NCBI RefSeq assembly: GCF_007859915.1
Contig: NZ_SJPM01000004.1
Coordinates: 492,177 to 556,176 of the forward strand
Direction of reading: 5' to 3'
Origin: Neorhodopirellula pilleata
GTDB lineage: Bacteria; Planctomycetota; Planctomycetia; Pirellulales; Pirellulaceae
DNA length: 64,000 nt
Part shown: one piece after another, positions 52,026-60,015 of the stretch
How the letters are laid out: each line of letters starts with the position of its first letter
Position numbering within the stretch: the first letter of the stretch is position 1
Notes under the pieces: generated by a model
The model's input: only the letters and a program-made list of their open reading frames with translations
Databases searched by the model: none
Told to the model about the DNA's origin: nothing
Made by a program: the position numbers and the translations under genes

Positions 52026-52090
52026 AAGTGGCGGCGACTTTTAGTCGCCGTTTCAGGACCTGGCGACTGAAAGTCGCCACCACTTGTTGT
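52022..52090. repeat. Family B palindromic element, copy 3
   Basis: AGTGGCGGCGACTTTTAGTC and the matching GGCGACTGAAAGTCGCCACC form the paired hairpins seen at 10666 and 19612. It starts where the truncated Uma2 reading frame ends, and ends about 20 bp before the FAD oxidoreductase stop codon. Confidence 0.78.
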
Positions 52091-52109
52091 TCAGAAGATG
52101 CCTAGAAAA

Positions 52110-54470
52110 CTAATTCTTGGCCGGCACCCAACCGATCGCGTCGATGTGAACGTTCCCACCGGCGTTCTCTGTCGATAGGATCACCGCCACGGTTTGATTG
52201 GCCGAGAACTCGAAAGTCCCTCCATCGATCGGTGCTTCTTCGCCGTCTTCACGTTGATTGATTCGCAGTGATTTAACGGACTTGCCATCGACCTCAACCG
52301 AAACGGGAACGGTGTTTCCCCGGTTTTCATGTGGTGTGCTGTAGATCTGAAGCCGGTACTGGCCATCGCTTGGTACCTTGACGTTGAAACGCGCTTGGGC
52401 GGAAGAGTTGTTGCCCGCATAACGATATGCCCAACCGACGTAGCCCTTCAGGCCGGTTCCTTCGGCCCAATTGCCCTTGAGGATCGCGTCGCGATCATCC
52501 ACGACGATCCCCGGCAGTTTCGCCGGATCGCGTCCGGGCATCGGCCCCATCGGACCGGCTTCGTCCATCGCGTCGTCGGGGATCTTGATTTCGCTGCTGA
52601 CGGTTTCGCGACGGGCCTTGCCCGGCAATCGCAGTAGTTCTAACAACTCATCGAGATGCGATTCATAGACATCACGGGGATCGCAATCGTGTCGTTCGCA
52701 AATCGACGCCGCCTTGCCGACGACTTCACCCATCATGCCACACGTCTTCATCACGCGTACCGTACCAAGGGCCTCGTGCGTGACGCTGATGCAACGACCG
52801 GCCATGAATAGGTTGTCGACGTTGCGGCTGTAAAAGCATCGGTAGGGAACCGGGTATCCGTACATCCGATCAACGCGACGATCGTGAACGGCGACGCTGA
52901 TGAAAGGGTTGTCGGGGAATTTTTTGGCGTACTGGTCTTTGGGGTAATGCAAGTCGATCGACCATGTGCTCGGGACACATCCGTCAGGAAAGTCTCGTTT
53001 AGCAACGATGTCGTCTTCGGTCAAAACCACGTCGCCCATCAAGCGGCGGCTCTCACGAGGGCCACCGACGAATGCCACCCAAGTCAACGTCGCGTTCTTG
53101 TGGTCGTCCGCGCCGTCGCGGTTCTTCATCGCATTGAACGCTCCATAAACCGCTCGCAAATTCCAATCGCGAATCGCTTCGGCGCCGCCGAGCGGATCTT
53201 TGTCGAAACCGCTTTCCCAAAACCACTGACCGTGATGGTCACGCGGGTACGGGAAGTCCGCCATGTTCAAGTCCAACGCCCAAGGCGTATCGGGAAACGT
53301 TTGGGGCGCATCGGTTTCGTCCCATCGCCACATGTTGCTCATGCCCATTCTTCCTTCGGAAGTCATATCAAGATCGGCGCCCGCCCACGCTCCGATCCAT
53401 CCGTGACCGGTGCAGTCGACGAACCGGTCGCCCACGACTCGAAGGTCTTCCCCCGTCATCGTGTTGAGCAAACGCACGCCGGTGATGTGACGTGATGGCG
53501 GTTCATCAGAGCCGGACTTCGCATCCACCGCGTCGACGTCATAGGCGAAATGATGAAGCATCAAGTCGATGCTTTTTTCCGCCAAGACGATCAGTTCTTT
53601 TTTGTCGTCACCGAATTCCTCGAAGGTTCCCGGCGACTTCGTCGCACGATCACAAAACTCCTCGACGATTTCGCCGATGCGTGGGAACTTGCCGCGTCGG
53701 ATGTTACCCATCGCCCAAACACGAACTTCACTGCTACCGTTACCACCCAGAACACCACGATCTTGAACCAACGCAACACGGCATCCCATTCGAGCGGCCG
53801 AAAGGGCTGCGCCCATTCCGGAGTAACCGCCGCCGATGACAACTAAATCATACGGCCCTTTTTCCACGGGTTTCTCCGGCAATCCCAACTGAGAACGACG
53901 CCACTGCGAGAGCACATCGTCGACCTCCGGGGGCGTCGTTTCCAAGTCAGTTGTGAGGTAAACGCAATCGCAACGTCCATCGAAACCTGTTAGGTCGTGC
54001 AAGCGAAGCTTGTGTTCGCCGGCGGCCAAGTCCAAAACGCCGCCGTCTTGCCATGCCCAAGCTGCCGATTGGGTTCCGAACGTGGTCGGTACGGTTTGAT
54101 CGCCAACGATGACTTCGAATCGGCCGGGCGATGGTGACGCGTTCCAGCGTGCAACCCAATCGATCGTTCGAACCCACAATCGATAACGACCTGGGCTTTC
54201 GACCGCGAACGTAGTCGAGGCGTCTTCGACCGGACGACCGAGCCCGTGAGCGATCAAATAGGGCGATCCCATCTGCTGGATGAACTGAGTGTCCAGTTGC
54301 CAGCCACCACGATCGGCAAAGCTTTCCGTTTCGATGAAAATCTCGGCCGCCGACTCCGCCGGAGCGGGCATAGCCCACCCGACAGCGGTCATTGCCAAGC
54401 CGATGATCGTCAACGTCTGGGGCAAAACCCTCCGATACATGCGTAAATTCAAAGGAGTCTTCATTTTCAT
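52110..54470 (-). CDS. Secreted FAD-dependent oxidoreductase
   Basis: The 786-residue exported protein has a signal peptide (about 1-40, LTIIGLAMTAVGWAMPAPA). An N-terminal beta-sandwich (about 45-190, FIETESFADRGGWQLDTQFI) is followed by an FAD-binding domain with DLVVIGGGYSGMGAALSAAR near residue 210. It also has RGVLGGNGSSEVRVW and RFVDCTGHGWIGAWAGADLD. A C-terminal carbohydrate-binding-like domain (about 660-786) has GYVGWAYRYAGNNSSAQARF. It fits the FAD_oxidored family of secreted planctomycete proteins, whose electron donor and substrate are unknown. ATG 54470 is chosen as the start nearest the signal. Confidence 0.85.
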   Translation of the reverse strand: MKMKTPLNLRMYRRVLPQTLTIIGLAMTAVGWAMPAPAESAAEIFIETESFADRGGWQLDTQFIQQMGSPYLIAHGLGRPVEDASTTFAVESPGRYRLWVRTIDWVARWNASPSPGRFEVIVGDQTVPTTFGTQSAAWAWQDGGVLDLAAGEHKLRLHDLTGFDGRCDCVYLTTDLETTPPEVDDVLSQWRRSQLGLPEKPVEKGPYDLVVIGGGYSGMGAALSAARMGCRVALVQDRGVLGGNGSSEVRVWAMGNIRRGKFPRIGEIVEEFCDRATKSPGTFEEFGDDKKELIVLAEKSIDLMLHHFAYDVDAVDAKSGSDEPPSRHITGVRLLNTMTGEDLRVVGDRFVDCTGHGWIGAWAGADLDMTSEGRMGMSNMWRWDETDAPQTFPDTPWALDLNMADFPYPRDHHGQWFWESGFDKDPLGGAEAIRDWNLRAVYGAFNAMKNRDGADDHKNATLTWVAFVGGPRESRRLMGDVVLTEDDIVAKRDFPDGCVPSTWSIDLHYPKDQYAKKFPDNPFISVAVHDRRVDRMYGYPVPYRCFYSRNVDNLFMAGRCISVTHEALGTVRVMKTCGMMGEVVGKAASICERHDCDPRDVYESHLDELLELLRLPGKARRETVSSEIKIPDDAMDEAGPMGPMPGRDPAKLPGIVVDDRDAILKGNWAEGTGLKGYVGWAYRYAGNNSSAQARFNVKVPSDGQYRLQIYSTPHENRGNTVPVSVEVDGKSVKSLRINQREDGEEAPIDGGTFEFSANQTVAVILSTENAGGNVHIDAIGWVPAKN

Positions 54471-54825
54471 TCGAGGTGGAATTTTAGGGGAGGTTTGAAG
54501 GTGATCTCGAGCAGGCAAGTGAGCGTTTTGGCAAAGAGGGGTGTGCTCCACCGTGCGATTTCGCACGGGCCACTCAACTTTTCGGTTCGAGTGTACCGCA
54601 TCAGCACCGTGGCTCAGGTGGAAACTCTAGGCGGGATTTATTTTACTCGCCCGATGAACACGAGAACCGATTAGCCAGAGAACCGATGAAACCGGGTGTG
54701 ACAAAAGGTGCCAACGGCAATTCTACTCGAAATTCCGGCCCAGGTATCGGACTTGCAGTATAGTTAACTGGTGCGCCGCGGGTTGGCGGTCGCTCCGTCC
54801 TCTCCTCTTTTGAAAGGTTGGCAAC
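54471..54825. other. Intergenic region upstream of hpf
   Basis: These 355 bases hold no gene I can support. The area between the divergent FAD oxidoreductase and hpf genes should contain both promoters, but no clear -35/-10 pair or repeat stands out. TATAGT at about 54759 is a weak candidate. Confidence 0.4.
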
Positions 54826-55188
54826 ATGCAAATCCAAACCCACACCGACAACCACATCCACGGTGATGAAACTCTTCGCGGCTACGTCAGCGAAGCGGTC
54901 GAACACGCCATGGCACGGTACGAAGATCGGATCACTCGGGTGGAGGTGTTCTTAGCCGAGGAACACAGTCCGGACAAATTTCATGGCGACGATGATAAAC
55001 GTTGCGTGATGGAGGTCCGACTGCGTGGATTGAAACCGATGTCGGTGCGGCATCATGATTCAACAGTGCGAGACGCGTTCGAAGGTGCCGCCATAAAACT
55101 GCAACACTTGATCGAGAAGACACTCGGACGCTTGGACCATCGTCACGAGGCCGTCCAATCGGACATCGAATTAAGTTTCGATTCGTAA
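54826..55188 (+). CDS. Ribosome hibernation promoting factor, HPF/RaiA family
   Basis: This short HPF-type protein binds the 30S subunit and silences ribosomes in stationary phase. The 120 residues have the beta-alpha-beta-beta-beta-alpha layout. MQIQTHTDNHIHGDETLRGY and VSEAVEHAMARYEDRITRVE come first, then CVMEVRLRGLKPMSVRHHDS and AAIKLQHLIEKTLGRLDHRH. The acidic C-terminal dimerisation domain of long HPF is missing. GAAAGG lies at normal spacing before the ATG. No sigma-54 gene is adjacent. Confidence 0.85.
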   Translation: MQIQTHTDNHIHGDETLRGYVSEAVEHAMARYEDRITRVEVFLAEEHSPDKFHGDDDKRCVMEVRLRGLKPMSVRHHDSTVRDAFEGAAIKLQHLIEKTLGRLDHRHEAVQSDIELSFDS

Positions 55189-55590
55189 TGCAGCGATCAC
55201 CAATCGTAGGCAGGGTCGAAGCCGCTTCGGCGTAGACCCGGCAGACTAGTGCTTCGACAATATAAAAAACGTGGGTTGGCCTAAAACGTGGCACGGTGGT
55301 CCCCACCGTGATTCTCGACGAAACGTGGCACGGTGGTCCCCACGGTGATTCTCGACGAAACGTGGCACGGTGGTCCCCACCGTGATTCTCGACGATACGT
55401 GGCACGGTGGTCCCCACCGTGATTCTCGACGGAGGACCGTCGAGCCACGTTGCTAAAACCTTAAAGTCAAATGTGGATGAAGCACTCAAGGCGGCAGATT
55501 AGATGCGACTGGCCAAGCATGAATGGCTCACGGCCAAACGCCGGGTGTTCGTCGCAAAGCCTCCTCCACCCAGCCTACTTTTTACCCAGC
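55189..55590. repeat. Repeat cluster between hpf and ferredoxin genes
   Basis: There is no gene here. It holds family A copies at 55206-55245 and 55537-55590 and four tandem 37-bp units at 55284-55431. The second A copy contains the ferredoxin stop codon (CTA at 55591-55593 on this strand). The remaining bases show no other structure. Confidence 0.75.
55284..55431. repeat. Four tandem 37-bp repeats
   Basis: Four units, each beginning near AAACGTGGCACGG (the last ATACGTGG) and ending TTCTCGACG, run head to tail without spacers. Each contains the palindrome CACGGTGGTCCCCACCGTG (one unit has a changed base). The flank GAGGACCGTCGAGCCACGTT is a shortened inverse copy. Confidence 0.95.
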
Positions 55591-55953
55591 CTACTTGGTT
55601 GTCCATTGCGGCTCAGGTTGGATCTCATCGGCTACCGGACCGCCTTGGTCTTTGCGGCCGCTGCCTTCGAGGCGACTGATCACCTTGACGGTCATGTCGT
55701 GGTCGCATGTGATTTGGCAACTTAAACGTACACCTGGTTGCGTGACTTCGCGAACTTTCAACGTTTCCTTTTCCGCGACGGTCATCTTGTCAGGCTCACC
55801 CTCGACAAACTCGACCCGGCACGTCGTGCAACGCGATACGCCGCCGCAAGCGTGAAGTTGATCGGTGCCGGCCTCATCGGTCAGAGCTTGAACGAGTCGT
55901 TTGCCGGCGGGAACGTCAAAGGTACCGACGTCTTCTACGGTGAGTTTGGGCAT
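55591..55953 (-). CDS. 2Fe-2S ferredoxin
   Basis: This 120-residue plant/adrenodoxin-type ferredoxin carries electrons between redox enzymes. The iron-sulfur ligands are the three Cys in HACGGVSRCTTCRVEF and a fourth in RLSCQITCDHDM. The family layout with PKLTVEDVGTFDVPAGKRLV and EKETLKVREVTQPGVRLS supports it. ATG 55953 is chosen because MILMPKLTV offers a second in-frame Met, three codons later than 55962. The C-terminal 20 residues are polar and may be disordered. The partner reductase is not in the window. Confidence 0.87.
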   Translation of the reverse strand: MPKLTVEDVGTFDVPAGKRLVQALTDEAGTDQLHACGGVSRCTTCRVEFVEGEPDKMTVAEKETLKVREVTQPGVRLSCQITCDHDMTVKVISRLEGSGRKDQGGPVADEIQPEPQWTTK

Positions 55954-55999
55954 GAGAATCAATTGCGCAGTGAAAGTTGGAAGAAAAAGTTAAGAGAAA

Positions 56000-56261
56000 T
56001 TACTGTTCGGAAATAGTTTTGGCATTTGCATCGAGCAAGAGAATCGGAACCCGACGCGTCAGCGAGGGATGTGTCGTTAGACTTGATCCCTCGCTGACGG
56101 GCCTGTTGATTTAATCGTAACCCGAAGCGTGAGCGAGGGATTCAGCGTCATTAAGGCATATGTATGTATCCCTCGCTCACGCTTCGGGTTTCGATGAGGA
56201 CTAAATCAACAGCCCGTGACGCGTCGGGTTAGGAAATCAGGAAGTTATTTCCGAATGCTTA
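56000..56261. mobile_element. MITE-like element with terminal inverted repeats, copy 2
   Basis: TACTGTTCGGAAATAGTTTT near 56001 and its near-complement ending GAATGCTTA (56261) form the ends. Inside are family C palindromes with AACCCGACGCGTCAGCGAG and its partner. The internal lead-in (GCATCGAGCAAGAGAATCGG) matches copy 1 at 38528. The right end abuts the lysA-type gene's stop codon. Confidence 0.7.
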
Positions 56262-57530
56262 CTAGGTGCGAGCCAGCACCGGGACGCTTGAAAAATCGAC
56301 GGTGGCAAAGTAATCGTCAAACGTTTCGGCACGTCGGATTTGCCGGAATTCGCCCGCATCATTGAAGATCAATTCCGCCGAACGCAATCGTCCGTTGTAC
56401 TGGAATCCCATCGAGTGACCGTGCGCACCGGCGTCGTGGATCACCACGATGTCGCCGACTTCGGTTTCCGGCAAATGACGATCGATCGCAAACTTGTCAT
56501 TGTTTTCACACAACGAACCAACCACGTCGACCAACTGACTTTCGGGCTCGGATGTTTTGCCCAAGACACTGATGTGGTGATAGGCACCGTACATGCCCGG
56601 ACGCATCAGGTTGCTCATGCAAGCGTCGACGCCGACGTAATTCTTGTAAGACGACTTTTGATTGATGACTTTGGAAATCAAAAAACCATAAGGTCCCGTC
56701 ATGGCACGACCGTTTTCCATCATCAATCGAACCGGAGCCAAGCCGGCCGGAACGAGTTTGGATTCATACAGCGATTGAACGCCACTGCCGAACGCTTGCA
56801 GATCGATCTCGGATTGCTCCGGACGATAGGCCACGCCGATTCCACCACCCAAGTTGATGCATTCGACCTTCACGCCCGTTCGTTCGTGGATTTGAATAGC
56901 GAGGTCGAACAGCATTTCGGCCGTTTGCAAGAGCGCGTCGACATTCAGTTCGTTCGACACGACCATCGCGTGTAACCCGAATCGCGTGATACCGATCTCG
57001 GCACACTTGGCGTAACCTTCGAAGATCTGTTCTCGTGTGCAACCGAACTTGGCTTCCTTGGGATCGCCAATGATGACGTTGCCTTGACGCTCGGGGCCGG
57101 GGTTGAACCGGAACGAAACCATCTCGGGCAAGTGGTCGAGTTGCTGAAGCTGCTCGATGTGATGAGGAGTGTCGAGGTTGATGATCGCTCCGAGGTCGTT
57201 GGCGATTTCGAACTCCTCGAGCGTCGTGTTGTTGGACGTGAACATCACATCGTGGCCGGTAATACCCAATCGCCGGCAAGTGATCAGTTCGGCCACACTG
57301 CTGCAGTCGGCACCACTGCCCTCCTCAGCCAACATCGCGACGATGTGAGGGTTGGGCGTCGCTTTGACGGCGAAGTACTGTTGAAACCCCTCGTTCCAAG
57401 CAAACGCCGCATTGAGATCGCGGGCTCGTTTCCGGATACCATCTTCGTGATAGATCACAAACGGCGTTGGATGGTCAGCGGCGATCCGGTCGATCAAAGT
57501 GCGATCGAAAGGCAATGTTTTCGCAGGCAT
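56262..57530 (-). CDS. LysA-type PLP decarboxylase
   Basis: The 422-residue enzyme belongs to the alanine-racemase-fold (group III) PLP decarboxylases. Its best match is diaminopimelate decarboxylase, which makes lysine. The PLP Lys is residue 56 in QYFAVKATPNPHIV. Other marks are GADCSSVAELITCRRLGITG, the phosphate-binding CINLGGGIG, the substrate-side ENGRAMTGPYG, and SLCENNDKFA with the catalytic Cys. A carboxynorspermidine-type or arginine decarboxylase role is less likely. ATG 57530 is preferred to the upstream TTG 57563. Its stop coincides with the MITE-like element. Confidence 0.85.
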   Translation of the reverse strand: MPAKTLPFDRTLIDRIAADHPTPFVIYHEDGIRKRARDLNAAFAWNEGFQQYFAVKATPNPHIVAMLAEEGSGADCSSVAELITCRRLGITGHDVMFTSNNTTLEEFEIANDLGAIINLDTPHHIEQLQQLDHLPEMVSFRFNPGPERQGNVIIGDPKEAKFGCTREQIFEGYAKCAEIGITRFGLHAMVVSNELNVDALLQTAEMLFDLAIQIHERTGVKVECINLGGGIGVAYRPEQSEIDLQAFGSGVQSLYESKLVPAGLAPVRLMMENGRAMTGPYGFLISKVINQKSSYKNYVGVDACMSNLMRPGMYGAYHHISVLGKTSEPESQLVDVVGSLCENNDKFAIDRHLPETEVGDIVVIHDAGAHGHSMGFQYNGRLRSAELIFNDAGEFRQIRRAETFDDYFATVDFSSVPVLART

Positions 57531-57657
57531 GTTCTGGACTGAAAAATTAGCTGGGAGGGTCAATCAAAGGTAAGCGACACAGTAGCTTAGCAACGTGGGA
57601 AGAAATGTTTCCCAGTGCACAAGATACTCCCCCGAGCCAATCTCGAAAACCGAGGAC
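57531..57657. other. Spacer with weak hairpin
   Basis: TGGGAA and TTCCCA around 57596-57614 can pair, but no T-run follows. The sequence lies between co-directional genes and shows nothing else. Confidence 0.35.
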
Positions 57658-59703
57658 TCAGTTGAGGTTGCCTTCTACGGGGAACAAGAGGCCGTTGCCG
57701 AGGAACGGAGCAACGCCGTAGATGCCCTCGGTGAAGACCTGCTGAACGAAACGGTCGAACACCCGAATGGGGGTAGGCGGGACGATGATGATATCGCCGT
57801 CTTGCAACCAAATCTCGTCCGCCGGACGCGAGGCTTTGCCCAAGATCGCCCCACGCAGGTCGAGGATCGTTGATAGCAGCTCCCAATTCGCACCGCGTCG
57901 AAAAATCACGACTTGACGCAAATTGGCACCCGGTACGTAACTGCCCGCCAAGCTCAAACCACCCAAAACCGTCGTCGGCGTCGTCATTTCAAAACGACCC
58001 GGTTGGGTGACTTCGCCCAAGACATAGACAAAGTGCGGGGCTTGTTGTTCGAGCACGACTTCGACTTCCAACCCGGCACCGAGTGAATCGTAACGTAAGT
58101 TGATCTCTTGTTTCAATTCGCCAAGGGTCAAACCTTGGGTCGGGATGGCCCCCAGTCGTGGCAATCGGATTGTGCCTTCGGGCGTGATCGTCTGCACCGT
58201 GGTTTGCGGATTGAAACCTTCCGAACCACTGATCGCTTCGCGGATTTGTCGAGCGACGTTGTTGGTTTGCACGGGCGTCACGTCGATCGCCGGATCCGGG
58301 TAGTACTCCTCATAGCGATCGTTCAGGACCGCGCGGAGTTGTTCGATCGTTTGACCGGCCGCGTGGACTTGTCCGATGAACCGTAAAGTGATCGTCCCGT
58401 CCGGCTGAATCTCCAAGCCGCTGTCGAGTGTCCCTCGAGTCAGGTTGGCATCGGCGTCCGATTCGATCAACAGCTCGTCGCCGACGACCAATCGGTAAGC
58501 GCCCGCAGTTCGAACTGTTTTGATTAGAAACGTTAATTCGATTTGGTCACCGCCGCGCAGACGATACTCGGCGACAGGCGTGGTTCGCGCCGGTCCGACG
58601 TAGCCGCCAACGCCATAGGTGTTGAAGGGCGGTTGTTGTGGGCATCGCCAGCACTGGCACTTCGGGCGTTCGGTCGTCCCCACGCCCACGATTCTCCCGA
58701 GCCGATCGACGCCACACTTGCCACGCCGATCGACGCAACCACCACAGGTCGAGCACATGACATCGGAGAGCGGAGCGGTGCCACGAAAACTCGCCGGCAT
58801 TCCCCAACGGTAACGTTCGGCGTCGACTAAGTTTTTCCAGCTTTCGTCTTCGTGAGGCATCAACGGTTGCAAGACGGATTGAGCCGTCGGATCGGCCGGC
58901 GGTTTGCTCCGATCGGTCGAAGGTTCTTGCGGCTTCACTAATTTGTTTACGTTTGACTCGGCCTCTTCGCTCGACTTTTTCTTAGGTAGCGACAGTCGCT
59001 GCCGTTCCTCGTCGGGCGTCACCTCAAACTTGGGGACATTGCCACCGATCGCTCCGCCTCCAAGTGGTTGTGGTGAGGGCGGTTTGGGACGCGGTGTTGG
59101 TTGCCGATTCGGCAATGGCGACGGCAGATCGTCGGTCGCTTTGGGACTGGAGTCCTTCGAAGGAACCGGTGGCGCGAGCAGGTCATCCAATCGCTGATCA
59201 CGATTGCGTTTCAGATCACTCGGTGATGGTAACTCGTCTTCATTCTCAGGTGCACCGGATGGTTCAGGACTGGATTGGCGATCAGCTTCCGACCATCGTC
59301 CAGGTTCATCAATGTTAGATTCCTCGGAAATCCGCCGGGGTGGCAACGGGGCGGGAATGCGATCGAGCGATCGTGATTCGAAACGTGATCGTGCTTCCAA
59401 TTTGGCCTGCTCTTTTTTGAGCAGGTGCTCTTCCAGGGTGCGACGATACTCTTCGAGTCGATCCATGGATCCGGCTTGGTCGGCCTCATCATCGAATGTC
59501 GGCGCAGGCAATTCCTCGGCGATCGGTGAGCTTGCTCCTGGTCCGATGAGTTCCTGAGCGATGACGTGAGGACCGATCGCCACATGGGTGAACATCACAA
59601 AGAAAATCGCAACTAAAACCAACCTAAGCGGTTTTCGGGCCAACGGCCCATCCGTTTGCCTAGCCCAGTCCGAAGGGCTGGGTGATCGATAGCACGTTAC
59701 CAT
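57658..59703 (-). CDS. Wza-like polysaccharide export protein with Cys cluster
   Basis: This exported protein of about 681 residues has a signal peptide (KPLRLVLVAIFFVMFTHVAI, then VIAQ). A Pro/Ser/Arg-rich disordered part (about 60-300) and a Cys-rich segment (about 312-355) with CSTCGGC, KCG and KCQCWRC follow. The C-terminal part has polysaccharide export and SLBB-like domains (about 365-680): YRLRGGDQIELTFLI, GLEIQPDGTITLRFIGQVHA, YVLGEVTQPGRFEMTTPTTV, WLQDGDIIIVPP. The Wza class forms outer-membrane channels. The start is unsure: ATG 59703 lies inside a repeat, and TTG 59643 (MARKPLRL) would also begin a good signal. The TPR lipoprotein gene is upstream in the same direction. Confidence 0.82.
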   Translation of the reverse strand: MVTCYRSPSPSDWARQTDGPLARKPLRLVLVAIFFVMFTHVAIGPHVIAQELIGPGASSPIAEELPAPTFDDEADQAGSMDRLEEYRRTLEEHLLKKEQAKLEARSRFESRSLDRIPAPLPPRRISEESNIDEPGRWSEADRQSSPEPSGAPENEDELPSPSDLKRNRDQRLDDLLAPPVPSKDSSPKATDDLPSPLPNRQPTPRPKPPSPQPLGGGAIGGNVPKFEVTPDEERQRLSLPKKKSSEEAESNVNKLVKPQEPSTDRSKPPADPTAQSVLQPLMPHEDESWKNLVDAERYRWGMPASFRGTAPLSDVMCSTCGGCVDRRGKCGVDRLGRIVGVGTTERPKCQCWRCPQQPPFNTYGVGGYVGPARTTPVAEYRLRGGDQIELTFLIKTVRTAGAYRLVVGDELLIESDADANLTRGTLDSGLEIQPDGTITLRFIGQVHAAGQTIEQLRAVLNDRYEEYYPDPAIDVTPVQTNNVARQIREAISGSEGFNPQTTVQTITPEGTIRLPRLGAIPTQGLTLGELKQEINLRYDSLGAGLEVEVVLEQQAPHFVYVLGEVTQPGRFEMTTPTTVLGGLSLAGSYVPGANLRQVVIFRRGANWELLSTILDLRGAILGKASRPADEIWLQDGDIIIVPPTPIRVFDRFVQQVFTEGIYGVAPFLGNGLLFPVEGNLN

Positions 59704-59835
59704 GTAGGACCAACGGTCCGGCCGTTTGTTCACGTCGCTAGCAAACGGCCGGACCTTCGGCCCTTCATGGATCGCTCGCACATTCAACCCAGCCCTGCGG
59801 GCTGGGCTAGGTAAACTGCCGGGCCTTTGGCCCTG
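59640..59835. repeat. Family H inverted repeat over the export gene start
   Basis: CCTAGCCCAGTCCGAAGGGC and its near-complement (ACCCAGCCCTGCGGGCTGGG) lie at 59659 and 59787. Inner arms CAACGGTCCGGCCGTTTG and CAAACGGCCGGACC pair as well. The left part overlaps the 5' end of the polysaccharide export frame. Confidence 0.75.
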
Positions 59836-60015
59836 AAAGACTGCCCCGACATTCGTTAGAGGTCGGAGCCAAGCCGGCATGCGGAATAAAAACAAATCTT
59901 GGAAAGTTCGTGTCAATACCGACCTTTCAGCAGGCCAGTCGGTTCGGTTCGTGGCGATGTCAGTCATCAAATTCCCAGCAACGCTCATAGTGAATTCGGA
60001 AATGTCCATATTTGC
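59704..60015. other. Spacer partly made of family H repeat
   Basis: The frame stays open from the export gene up to 60009, but this part reads as repeat sequence rather than protein. Beyond 59835 I see no further structure. Confidence 0.5.

Noticed and set aside
55284..55431. CRISPR-like array
   Set aside because: The four 37-bp units follow each other with no spacers, so it is a tandem repeat rather than a CRISPR array.
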